Assembly (NCBI GenBank): GCA_902729315.2
Contig: LR746267.1
Coordinates: forward strand, 3,976,386-4,040,385
Direction: 5' to 3'
Length of the DNA: 64,000 nt
DNA from: Spirodela intermedia
Taxonomy: Eukaryota; Streptophyta; Magnoliopsida; Alismatales; Araceae
Shown: positions 47,586 through 58,854 of the stretch, in pieces
How the letters are laid out: the number at the start of each line of letters is the position of its first letter
Position numbering within the stretch: the stretch's first letter is position 1
The notes under the pieces: model-generated
The model's input: only the letters and a program-made list of their open reading frames with translations
Database searches by the model: none
Told to the model about the DNA's origin: nothing
Made by a program: the position numbers and the translations under genes

Positions 47586-48473
47586 ATGCCGTGGCAACGG
47601 CGGTGGGGGACGGGTGCCGCCGACGACGACGACTGCGCGGCAGACTTCGTGGCGGGGCTTCTGGGCGGCGGCGGCCCCGTGCGCGACGAGCACGCCGGCG
47701 GCGGGATGCCGGAGAATGTGTATAAGTCGAAGAATTTGGAAGCAGAGAGGAAACGGAGGGCCAAGCTGAAGGGCCAGTTCTTCGCCCTCCGCTCCCTGGT
47801 TCCCAGGATCACAAAGGCAGGCGAGAGAAAACCCCAGCTCCCTCCACTTTAGGCTCCGGGATTATCGATCGACCACGCTTTCCCCCGCAGATGAGCAAGG
47901 AATCCACCCTCGCCGACGCGATCGACTACATCCAGGAGCTCCAGAGCCGGAAAGAGCAGCTCCAGAGGGAATTGCAGGAGATGGCAGACGCGGAAGCGGA
48001 GATCCAGGGGAGCGTTTCGAGCACCGGGGAGAAGCCTCTGCCAGAACCCGTCGACTGCAAGGTTCCTCCCCGGCCATGGCCCATTGATCTGAACCAGGCG
48101 GCGACCTAATCCTCCCTCTCCTCGAGCTCTTGTTGCAGGAGGAGGTGGAGGTGAGGCCCATCGGCAAGAACAGGCTCCGGGCCAGCATAGTCTGCAGTAA
48201 GAGGAAGGGCGCCCTGGCGAAGCTGGCGGAAGCCATGAGCACCCTCGGCCTCGAGGTGACCGGCGTCAACTTCCTCACACTCCCCGGCGTCTCCCGGGTT
48301 CTGATCTTCATGGAGGTGAGGAGATGGCCATTCTCGGCGCTGCTCCCCCCCCTCTCTGACGGAGAACTGACGGACGACCTGCTTTTCTTCCCTCGACGCG
48401 AACTACGAAGATGAGGGGCGAGCGGGCGGTCGCCGGTGAAAGAGTGAGAGACCTGCTGCTTAGGGTGATCTGA
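47586..48473 (+). CDS. DYT1: bHLH transcription factor, DYT1/UDT1-like, 4 exons
   Basis: Exons are 47,586-47,816, 47,891-48,061, 48,139-48,315 and 48,411-48,473, giving 213 residues, close to the size of Arabidopsis DYT1. Basic region: residues 49-61 (KSKNLEAERKRR), with the E-box contacts Glu54 and Arg57/58. HLH: residues 62-107, split by intron 1 exactly before MSKESTLADAIDYIQELQ. Exon 3 is the ACT-like C-terminal domain. Exon 4 ends with VRDLLLRVI, similar to the DYT1 tail. Intron 1 uses a GC donor (AAG|GC) with a normal AG; introns 2 and 3 are GT-AG. DYT1 and rice UDT1 are nuclear regulators needed for tapetum and pollen development. The group rests on the N-x3-E basic region, intron position and tail. 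A start at 47,706 is possible. The 5' region holds AG repeats and a PPR relic on the other strand. Confidence 0.85.
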
Positions 48474-51400
48474 CGCCGCCGGAGACAGTCTTAGAACGAC
48501 TCCTTGTTCCTATCCTCTGCACTTCATTTCCATCCTACAATGTCTCAGAACTTTGCATTATTAGACAAATCAAATATTCTTTTGACCCTTAAAAATGATC
48601 GAGATGATTCCATACGCTCTAATATCCTTTATGCAATATATTGAGTATTTAATTAATGTTATCAGCGCAAATTCCCTATGCCCTTATTCAGGTGTCGACA
48701 CAAAGAGACGACCAGTAAACACAACACAAGTGTTATCGCATGAGTAGAGAAGAGGAGACGACCAATAAGCACAACACAAAGTGAAGGACAACTGACTGAT
48801 GGGCACGACATCTCTACGAAAAGACCAGTTTTGGACCACTAAACAACCATTGGAAAACCTTGAAAATAAAAATGGTAATATAAGAAGGAACATTCTCTTC
48901 AATTGGAAACAAAGAGGATCAACGAATATGTCATGATCAAGGTGATAGAATGTGAAGCAACTAAGGGCAAAAAGGTAAATATTTATTGTGAAACTTCAAA
49001 TGAGAAATTGATGAGACTTGAGCTTCTGGAAGATTGAATTGTGAGTGTTGAGTATAGTTTAGTTTAACTCATTCAGAATTTTTCCTTAGAGTACATTTAT
49101 ATGTGATAACCTTGTTTGGCCCCTAGAGCCATGAATTGAAAAAAGAAGAGATATACTCCTTTATTTAGGCCCCTAGAGGCATAAATGTCGAAAACCAATG
49201 TCCTCTATTTGGTCCCATAGAGCTGTGAATTTGAGAGAAAAAGGAAACCTCCTTAGGTTTGTCCCCATAAAGCCATGGATATGGATGAGGATTTCTAGAT
49301 GCACTTTCAGCTAGTTAGAAGTATTGAATCTAGTGAAGGTGGTTGAAACTTGTAATTCAATGCATGTTTCACTAATAATTTAGTGGAACCCAATAACATG
49401 GTCCTTTAAGAATGGACTAGGTCAAGTGACAAAACCACTTCAAATTTTATGAGCAAAATATTTATCTCACCTTCTAAATCTTAGGAGCAAACAACAAATA
49501 TAAAAAAATCATTTCAATCAACCTCTAGGATCTTGGTACCACATACAAGCTTGTGTTATAGGTAGAAACCATACTTCTTTAAGAAATGCTTCTGCTATAT
49601 CTACAAGCACTTTGTTGTCACATTTTTCATCTTGACAATATTCAACTCTCCAATGATATAATGTTATCTACTCCTTTGGCAATGGACTATGGCTAACATC
49701 TCTTTGTCATATATGAAGTGATACTACTTTACATTATTGATAACTTAGCTCTAACAAGTGAAGTTATGTTTCTCTTTATGACAACATTGGTAATACCTAT
49801 TAGTAAAGTATGAACATAATTCTCTAACCATAAGCACCCTTTGATGAACTTCTAGTAATAGGTAACTAGTTCCCTAAAAGAAGGATTACATTTGAACTTA
49901 GTTGGAAGTTTGCTATGCTATTTTTAAGGAGACTAAAGATGACAAAGAGTGGGGTGAATTGGTCTTTATAAAAGTTTATTTGATATTTTTTTGCAATTTT
50001 TTTGATTTAGGATTTATAATGGCAGACACAAAAGACCTACCTCACTCTTTAAAGATTTTGATTTAGGTTTTGATGAAGATCTAAACCAATAGATCTAGTA
50101 TATTTTTATTTTGATTGTCGTTTTCTGGGGAAAAATGATAAAACTCTCCCATTAAAAGTTTTAAATAAATAAAAGTCAATGATGACAGAAAGACAAAATT
50201 TTAGAGAAAAATGCAGAAATATTTTAGGTGAGCCACTAACTAGCATCTATTAGAATCTAAGTGGTGGCCCATATCAATGGGAGGAGGATGCATTTATCTT
50301 TTCCTTCTCCAAATCCTTTACTTCCTATTCAATTCTTCTTCAGTAAATGGACACTATCAAATTCACATCACAATTTTGCAATGGCTTAGTATCTTGACCT
50401 AGATCAATCATCTAATGTCAGTGTTATGTGAGCACTCTAATTGCCCACATGTGGCCATGGATGTCCGACAGCATGTTCAGTAGTCAACCCTCCTTTCGAC
50501 TCTTGGAAAAATCCAAGCAGACGCAATTCAAGAGAATGTTGAAGCAATGAGACCTATATTCCAATCTGAGAATATAAAGGGGTAAAGGAGTACTGGGGAC
50601 TAGCTCCCTCAATGCCTCTCATTGCCTTCTCCAGGCCAAGGAGGACCCCTATTTATAGGTGAGGGAGTGAGAATCTCCATTCTGTATCTGATGGACTGTC
50701 ACAATGTCACTTCTGATGTGGTAACAATCTGTCATACCAACATTCACAACCTGCTGTACTGCCCTGAATGTTGTCCTGTATTGCTGGGCAGTTAACATGA
50801 AAGTTGGCAGGGTTTGACCATCTTGCCATAACCAGCTGAGTGCATTCCCTATTGTTAGGCAGTTAGGATGGACTGAGACTACACCTGATGCACCTGCATT
50901 GGCTGCCCTCTCAGCTGCAGCTCTCCCACACTTGCCTTCGGCATCCACTGTTTTTGCATTATGCTCCCTCTATGTGTATCGCTCCACTATTGTGCTAATG
51001 CTTCTCTGGGCTAGATCAGCAGCCTAGTGAGTCCATTCATTCCCACACCACACCTGATGAAGTCCTCCACCCATACTATATGCATACACCTACACCCGCT
51101 GGTAACACATGTATAATTGTATTATCTACTCATTAATTAACATCTATAAATAAGATATTAATATATAGATGAAACTACTAATTTATAATTATCAGTACTT
51201 CGCGAGCCACTGAATTAGATGTGCTTAGTCACATGGCACATTGAGTGACGTAGGATCAATCTATCATGAATCGTTACCGACTGAGAACTTAAGTTCCTAG
51301 TATCATAACACCTTGTTAGCTATTAGATCATCATTTATGGCCACGTGTGTTGGGCGACATTGAATTTGCGAACCGCCAATGGATTGCTTAAGACTTCTTG

Positions 51401-51515
51401 GATTGTGATAGTTCGCCAGTTACAGAATCTGATTGATCTGATGATGTGACTCACTAAACACCGCTAGATCACATTGCACTCTAGATGGCTGCCCTAAAAC
51501 ACAAGAGAAGGTTTA
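48474..51515. other. AT-rich intergenic DNA
   Basis: No gene is recognised. The stretch 50,560-50,960 (agctccctcaatg..., cccctatttatagg) has the look of an LTR in minus orientation, but I cannot find its ends. The 99-codon minus frame there (50,649-50,948) has no known domain. Confidence 0.45.
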
Positions 51516-51557
51516 GTCCCACATTAGAAGTTTTTCATCATTTAAGCTGAATATAAA
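51516..51557 (+). promoter_or_regulatory. snRNA-type promoter: USE plus TATA
   Basis: GTCCCACATTA (51,516-51,526) matches 9 of 11 positions of the plant snRNA upstream sequence element RTCCCACATCG. TATAAA follows at 51,552 after exactly 25 nt. That is the shorter, U6/Pol III-type spacing rather than the Pol II type. Confidence 0.5.
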
Positions 51558-51579
51558 TCAAAGTTACTCTCTCTCAAGA

Positions 51580-51864
51580 GAGATCCCTTCTCTTGAAATA
51601 AAATAATGTCCATGACCATCTTGAGAGAAGGTAAAGGTGTGGTCCACTCTCATGCACACACATGTGTATGATGCTCCTTGCTCCACGACCGGTTGGCCAC
51701 TAGCACGTGGCAAAGGAGTGATGCATACGTGCATAGAGCAAGTCCTTCGCCTCTTGAGTCGAGCTCGTGGCTCCCTCGGTCTAGATCTACCCACTCAACC
51801 ACAATGACTGTCCGAGTCTAGCTGCCTGAGTGTTGGATTGCCAACGGGTGGTGATATTTTTTTA
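51580..51864 (+). ncRNA. Candidate Pol III transcript with hairpin and T7 terminator
   Basis: Downstream of the USE/TATA pair there is no run of four T for about 280 nt, then TTTTTTT at 51,857-51,863. It contains a nested hairpin: CTCCTT (51,674-51,679) with AAGGAG (51,713-51,718), and inside it CCAC (51,683-51,686) with GTGG (51,707-51,710) around a CCGGTTGGCCACTAG loop. The same hairpin and loop occur, diverged, antisense in the Athila-like LTRs. The start site is assumed from usual TATA distance. It may instead be part of a related, unrecognised LTR. It matches no RNA family I know. Confidence 0.3.
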
Positions 51865-52297
51865 TCTTTTATTTCTTCTAAATAATAAAAAATTATGCTA
51901 AATATTTTAACTTAAGACTTTTAAAATTAACAATATATTCATATATTTATTCTAAAATTTAACAAAATAAAATAAAATAAAAAAACTAATTAAAACACAA
52001 AAAATCTAACTTTAACAAGTAGCATTTTGTATGAGGCTCTAGTTAGTGGTGTTTCCCCTAGTAACAATTCAATAACATGTTAAATCTCCCATCTCAACGA
52101 TAAATTAGTTAGGAGTTTCTCAAGCATGATGGTATGAAATTCTTTGAGTAAGGGCAAAACCTGTGGGTGACCCACCAGTTTTCCTTCTCCTTCCACCTCC
52201 CATAATATGACAAGGTGGGTGTCTGAATCCTTTTGTAGGTCAAAATTCAGTTGTATTGTAGAAATTACTTGGGGTTTGGTTATCTTTTGTGTGGACC
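51865..52297. other. AT-rich intergenic DNA
   Basis: Nothing is recognised. It ends at a mutated LTR start (TAATAAGTC). Confidence 0.5.
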
Positions 52298-53161
52298 TAA
52301 TAAGTCTTCATTATCATGAGTTAATAATTAGTAAATAGTATAGTTTTAGCCTTAACTCATGATAAATAAACTTATATTTGTGTTAAAATGTGAAAAGTGG
52401 TTTTCAGTTGATTAACGTGAATTTTTGGATAATTATGTGATTTTAAATAATTTTATATGATTTTTACAGTCATACTTTTGAGATAAATGAAGAAAAAGAA
52501 ATTAAAATAAAAATAAGACAAAATGAGAGACCCGCTGGCCAGCCGGGCCCGCGAGCAGGTCGGAAGTGCAATCGAAAAGTAGCCGCGAGTAGGGACTTGA
52601 GCGGCTTGGACCGAAGGGGCACGTGTGCACCACCCCCCTTCCACGTCACTAGTGGCCAGCCGGTTGTGGGTTTTGAAGGATGGAAGGATTAAGCAACTAG
52701 AATCGCTAGATCATCAGCAAAAATCTCGTCAACGTGATTTGCAGAGCATTGTTACTAAAATTGCTGAACGATTCACGATAAAAAGATTGCGAATCCATCA
52801 AGTAAAGCATTTCCGATTGATCGATGAACAAGCCATCGTCGGGAAGAGGACGATCTGCTGGGAGATGAGCCGCTACCTTCTGAGAGCATACTAGATGCGA
52901 TGAAGAGCCTCCTCTTGCTGTGCGGACCTGAGGATGAAGCTCCCTAACACGCGCCCCACCTCCATGCAGCTCCTCTCCGTGGGGTGACAGCCGCCGGAGA
53001 GCCGCAAAGTCGCCATTTTTCCGCTCCGCTAGGTGACAGCCGCCGGAGACGATTCGACGACCCATTTTATTGATCTCTAGACTTTGCAAGGAGATCTAGA
53101 GATTGCCCACATCGTCTTTGTCCAAAGAGAGCCTTCGAGGCCGTGGACACTACACGACTAT
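52298..53161 (+). repeat. Athila-like LTR, internally deleted and truncated
   Basis: Begins TAATAAGTC (mutated TG end). It jumps at about 52,673 from the GCCAGCCGG block straight to GAAGGATTAAGCAAC, losing the USE/TATA region. It stops at CACTACACGAC (53,157) shortly before the next, inverted LTR. The two form a head-on junction like the one at 5,752. Confidence 0.82.
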
Positions 53162-54793
53162 TGACGTGACTCAGTCGTTGTATATTAAATCACGCAAATC
53201 TAAAATTTATAAAACTAGAAAATATGAATTTTTAGATATTTAGAAGTATTTCTGAACAAATATATCAATTATAATTCAATCAAACTTCTAAAAATAGCGA
53301 TAATTTTCCAGGTCAATCACAGGGATGTAATATAATATATGATAATTATTCAGAATCTTTCTCAATGAATACGATTTTCTATGAATTGTATACTAGGAAA
53401 TAAAAAGGAAATATATTTAAAATTCACGAAAAAGGGAAATAAGGGTGCGGACGTCAGGATGACGCCTGGCGAACGCGAATCGGGCGGAAACAGAGTTCTG
53501 CGTGGCGATTCTTACGTAAGCGATTACAGACGATTTAATTAATCAAATTAAGATCTGTAAAAGCCGAAAGAATCGTAATAGAACAAAGTATATTTTAGTA
53601 AATTAAAATCACAAAAACTATCACTAAATGAAGTGTAAAGTAAGTTGAAAGCAGGAAAATAGAGTTCCGGTGTCGTGACGGCGATGCATCGGTGATGCAC
53701 CGGAATCCTGAGCATTCGGGAGGATCGTCGTACAGTGTCCACAGCCTCGAAGGCTCTCCTTGGACAAAGACGACGTGGGCAATCTCTAGATCTTCTCGCG
53801 AAGTCTAGAAATTAATGAAATGGGTCACCGAGTCGTCTCCGGCAGTTGTCACCCGGCGGAGCGGAAAAACGGCGACTTTGCGGCTCTCCGGCGACTGTCA
53901 CCCGACGGAGAGGAGCTGGATGGAGGTGGGGCGCGTGTCAGGGAGCTTCATCCTCAGGTTCGCACAACAAGAGGAGACTCTTCATCACATCTGGTACGCT
54001 CTCAGGAGGTGGCGACTCGTCTCCCAGCAGATCGTCCTCTTCCCGACGACAGCTTGTTCGTCGATCAATCGGAGATGGTTTACTCGATGGATTCACGATC
54101 CTTTTATCGCGAATCGTTTAGCAATTTTAGTAGCAATGCTCCGCGAATCGCGATGACGAGATTTTCGCCGATGATCTAGTGATTCTGGTTGCTTAATCTT
54201 TCACCGGCGATCTGCAGAAAAGTCGTGATAATCAGATAAAAAGATATGAATTTTGACTCTGAGAGGATTCGAACCCGCGCCGGTTGTCCGTCCCTTCTGA
54301 GGAAGGTGTGACGGGGGTTTAGTCCCACATCAGTTGTGCGCCGATTTTTCAGGCGAATATATAGTAATGTTAGCTTTTTAAGCAAAGTCCCTTCTCTCGC
54401 GTGTACGACCACTCCTTGCCCCACAGCCGGTTGGCCACCGGTGACGTGGAAGGGGAGTGGCGCACACGTGCCCCTATCGGTCCAAGCCGCTCGAGCCCCT
54501 GCTCGCGGCTACTCCCTGACTGAGCTTCCGACTCGCTTGCGGGCCCAGCTGGCCGGCGGGTCCCCTCATTTTGCAATATTTTAGTTTTATTTCTTTTTCT
54601 TCATTTATCTCAAAAGTAAGACTATAAAAATCATATAAATTCGTATAAAATCACATAATTACCCAAAAAATCACATTAATCAACTGAAAACCACTTTTCA
54701 CACTTTAACACAAATATAAGTCTATTTATCACGAGTTAAGGCTAAAACTATATTATTTACTAATTATTAACTCATGATAATGAAGACTTATCA
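53162..54793 (-). repeat. Complete inverted Athila-like LTR at a rearrangement breakpoint
   Basis: 1,632 bp, short subfamily, from TGACGTGACTCAG to GACTTATCA. The right flank GTCCC continues into integrase. The left flank is another LTR and shows no GTCCC. The matching GTCCC (as GGGAC) is at 23,982-23,986. USE variant at 54,322-54,332 and TATATA at 54,358. Confidence 0.9.
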
Positions 54794-55024
54794 GTCCCTT
54801 TCCGTTAGCTGAAAAATATGAATATTTTTTGCTTGCTATTGATTATGTGTCTAAATAGGTGGAAGCTAAAACTAATGATCATAAATCATGATAAAATTTG
54901 TATAAGGAAATATTTTTTCGAGATTTGGATGTCCTTGAGTGATTATTAGTAATGAAAGAATATATTTTACAAATAAATATTTTAGAGAACTATTGAAAAA
55001 GAATAAAGTACATCATAGAGTAGC
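54794..55024 (+). pseudogene. pol: Integrase core fragment of the older Athila-like element
   Basis: Aligns with 16,861-17,095 of the near-complete copy (AEKYEY block onward to the second catalytic block). It has several stops and a frame change. It is interrupted at GTAGC (55,020-55,024) by a solo LTR and resumes at 56,719. Confidence 0.82.
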
Positions 55025-56718
55025 TGATAAGTCTTCATTATCATGAGTTAATAATTAGTAAATAATATATTTTTAGCGTTAACTCATGATAAATAGACTT
55101 ATATTTGTGTTAATGTGATTTTTTATGAATTTATATGATTTTTAGTCTTATTTTTAAGATAAATGAAGATTAAATAAATAAATTTATATAGTAAAATAGG
55201 AGGGCCCCCCGGCCAGCCAAGCCTGCAAGCAGGTCGGAAGCACAGTCGAAGGGAGCCATGAGCAAGACTCGAGTGACTAAAGACTGATGGGGCCATGTGT
55301 GCATCACTCCCCTTCCACCTCATTGGTGGCTAGCTGATTGTGCGGCAAGGAGTGGTTGTACATGTGAGAGAAAGAGACTTATTACTTGCAACTGGGATAT
55401 TACTATATATTCGCCCAAAACTTTGGTGCACAAATAATGTGGGATTAAATTGGCAGTCACACCTTCCTTGGAATGTTTTTGAAGATTGTAATACCTAAAT
55501 TATCCCTTAGTTAGAATAAAGATATATCATGATGACGTCACTTGATAAGGGTATTAGAGTACTAATTTCAATCTCTCTTATGCAAGCAGGCAACCAGCAT
55601 GGGTTCGAATCCTTCTTGAGTCAAAACTTGTATTTTTTATTTGATTATCACAACTTTTCTGTAGATCGTTGGTGAAGGATTAAGTCACCAGAATCGCTAA
55701 ATCATCGACAAAAATTTCGTCAACACGATTTGCGGAGCATTGTTACTAAAATTGTTGAACAATTTGTGATAAAAGGATCGCGAATCCATCGAGTAAATCA
55801 TCTCTAATTGATTGATGAATAAGCTATCGTCAGGAAGAGTACAATCTGTTAGGAGACGAGTCATCACCTCCTAAGAGCATATTGGATGCGATGAAGAGCC
55901 TCTTCTTACTACGTGGACCTGAGGATGAAGCTTCTTGACACGGGCCCCACCTCCATCTAGCTCCTCTTCGTCGGGTGAGAGCTGCCGAAGAGCTACAAAG
56001 TCACTATTTTTCCGTTTTACTAGGTGACAGCCACCGGAGATGATTCGACATCTCATTTCATTTATCTCTAGACTTCACAAAGAGATTTAGAGACTGTCCA
56101 CATCATCCTTGTCCAAAGAGAGCCTTTGAGGCTGTGGACACTACACGACAATCCTCTCTAACACTGAAGATTTTGGTGCATTGTCGATGCATCACCGCCG
56201 TGACATCGGAACTCTATTTTCTTACTTTTAACTTAATTCTACTTCATTTAGTGATAATTTTGTGATTTAAATTTACCAAGATATACTTCATTCAATTATA
56301 ATTCTTATGACTTTTATAGATCTTAATTTGATCAATTAAATTTTTTGTAATTGCTTACATAAGAATTGCTAGGTGGATCTCTGTTTTTGCCTAATTCGCG
56401 TTCATCGGGCATTAACATAATCTTGACATTCACATCCATATTTTTCTTTTTCATAAATTTTAAATATACTTTATTTTCATTTCTTAGTATAAGATTCATA
56501 AAAACTCATATTCTTTGACAAAAAATTATAAAAACTTACTAGATATTATATTACATTCTTGTGATTGACTTAGAAATTATCACTATTTTTGAAAGTTTTA
56601 TTAAATTATAATTGATATCTTTGTTCATAAATACTTCTAAATATCTGAAAATTAGTATTTTCTAGTTTTAGAATTTTTTAATTTACATGATTTACTATAT
56701 AACAACTAAGTCACATTA
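55025..56718 (+). repeat. Solo LTR in the integrase (long subfamily)
   Basis: 1,694 bp, TGATAAGTC...GTCACATTA. Target copies GTAGC (55,020-55,024) and GTGGC (56,719-56,723), one mismatch. The host sequence reads straight through when the LTR is removed. It carries the ~110-bp extra segment (55,464-55,590). Confidence 0.9.
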
Positions 56719-56918
56719 GTGGCCACTCCATATCAACCCCAAATAAATAAGTAAGCTGAAGTAGCAAATAGACAAATCTAGAGAATTTTAGGAAAAATAA
56801 TTAGACCATATAAGAAAGATTGATCCACAAAGTTATAAGATACGTTATGGGATTATAGAATAACTTATAAAAATCTCATAGGTATGTCCCTATTTAGTCT
56901 TATTTTTAGAAAATCATG
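56719..56918 (+). pseudogene. pol: Integrase fragment, middle piece
   Basis: Aligns with about 17,095-17,290 of the near-complete copy (the ATPYHPQ block, degenerate here). Cut at TCATG (56,914-56,918) by a second solo LTR. Confidence 0.8.
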
Positions 56919-58854
56919 TGATAAGTCTTCATCATTATGAGTTAATAATTAATTAATAATATATTTTTGGTATTAACTCATGATAAATAGACTTATATTT
57001 ATGTTAAATTGAGAAAATTAGTTTTTAGTTAGTTAATGTGATTTTTTGGCTAATTATGTGATTTTATATGATTTTTTATAATTTTTATAATTATATTTTA
57101 AGATAAGTAAATAAAAATAAAATAAAATAAAATAAATTAAAAGGATAGAAAAAGAGAAGAACCTGCTGGCCAACTAGGTCTGCAAGTGGGTCGGAAGCAT
57201 AGTCGAGCGAAGCCACGAGTAGGGGCTAGATTGGTTGAGGATGGACTGATAAGAGACATGTGTGCATCACTCTCCTTACACGCCACTAGTGGTCAACTTA
57301 GTGTGGGACAAAGAGTGGTTGTACACATACAAGAAAGGGACTCATTACTTTCAAAATCTGATATTACTACATATTAGTCTCAAAATTTGGCACATAACCA
57401 ATATGAGACTAAATCGATCACAACTTCCTTAAAATGTTTTAATGATTTTTGTACCTTAAATATCTCTTGTTTATTAGAAGGAGGTACCCTAGTGATGTCA
57501 CTTTATAAAAATATCTATGTACTTATTTCATTTTCTCTCATGCAGGCGAGAGACTAACGAAGGTTTGAATCCTACTAGAGACAAAACTCATTTTTATTTG
57601 ATTAAATAATAATTTTTCTACATATTACCGATGAAGGATTAAGCCACTAGAATCACTCAATCATTGACAAAAATCTCGTCAACGTGATTCATGGAGTATT
57701 GTTATAAAAATTACTGAATGATTTGTGATAAAGGATCACGAATTCATCTAGTAAATCATTTTTGATTGATCGACGAATAAGTCATCATCGGGAAGAGGAT
57801 GATCTACTAGGAGATGAGTCACCACCTCTTGAGAGAGTACCAAATGTGATGAAGAGCTTCTTCTTATTGTGCAGACTTGAGAATGAAGCTCCTTAACATG
57901 AGCCTCACCTTCATCTAACTCATCTATGTTGGGTGATAGCCGCCGAGGAGTTGTAAAGTTGTTGTTTTTTTGCTCTGTTGGGTGACAATTGTCAAAGACG
58001 ACTTGATGATCTATTTCATTGATTTCTTGACTTCACAAAAAGATCAAGAGATTTTTTAAGTCGTCCTTATCTAAAGAAAGTCTTTTAGGTTGTAGACATT
58101 GCACAATAATCCTCTCAAATGCTCATAATTTTGACACATCGCCGACGCATCAACACTATGACGTCGAAACTATGTTTTATTATTTTTCACTAGTTCAACT
58201 TTCACCATCATTTTTTTGACTTTGAAAAGAGATCTAACGAATGCCCAAGTCATCCATGTCTAAAGAGGGCCTTTGAGGTCATAGACATTGTTCGATGATT
58301 CTCTTAAGTACAGAATTTTGGCAATTATTGTCACAAGGTCGAAACTCTATTTTTTCTACTTTCAACTTACTTTGATTTAATTTAATGATAATTTACATGA
58401 TTTTAAGTTACTAAAATGTTTTTGATTTAATTATGATTCTTTTAGATTTTACAAATCTTAATTTAACCCATTAAATTGTCTATAATAACTTATGTAAGGA
58501 TTATTAGGTAAAACTTTATTTTTTTCTGATTCCCATTCATTGGGTAGTGACATCATCATGATGTCTGCACCTTTATTTTCTTTTTTCGTACATTTTATCT
58601 ATATTTTATTTTTATTTCTTAATTTAAAATTTATAAAAAATCGTATCCTTTGTAGAAAATTCTAAAATATTCTTGACATTATATTACATTCTTGTGATCA
58701 ATTTGAAAATTTATCACTATTTTTGAACCTTTTATTAAATTATAATCAATATATTTGTTCAGAAATACTTATAAATATCCAAAAATTAGTATTTTCTAAT
58801 TTGACAAATTTTAAATTTTTGTGATTTATTATACAATGACTAAAAGTCACATCA
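56919..58854 (+). repeat. Solo LTR with internal tandem duplication
   Basis: 1,936 bp, TGATAAGTC...GTCACATCA. Flanks TCATG (56,914-56,918) and CCATG (58,855-58,859), one mismatch. It is about 240 bp longer than its relatives because a segment near 58,020-58,215 is repeated at 58,216-58,400. The USE is destroyed here (ATATGAGACT). Confidence 0.87.

Noticed and set aside
50649-50948. 99-codon minus-strand frame
   Set aside because: Unrecognised and probably inside an LTR-like stretch; not supportable as a gene.
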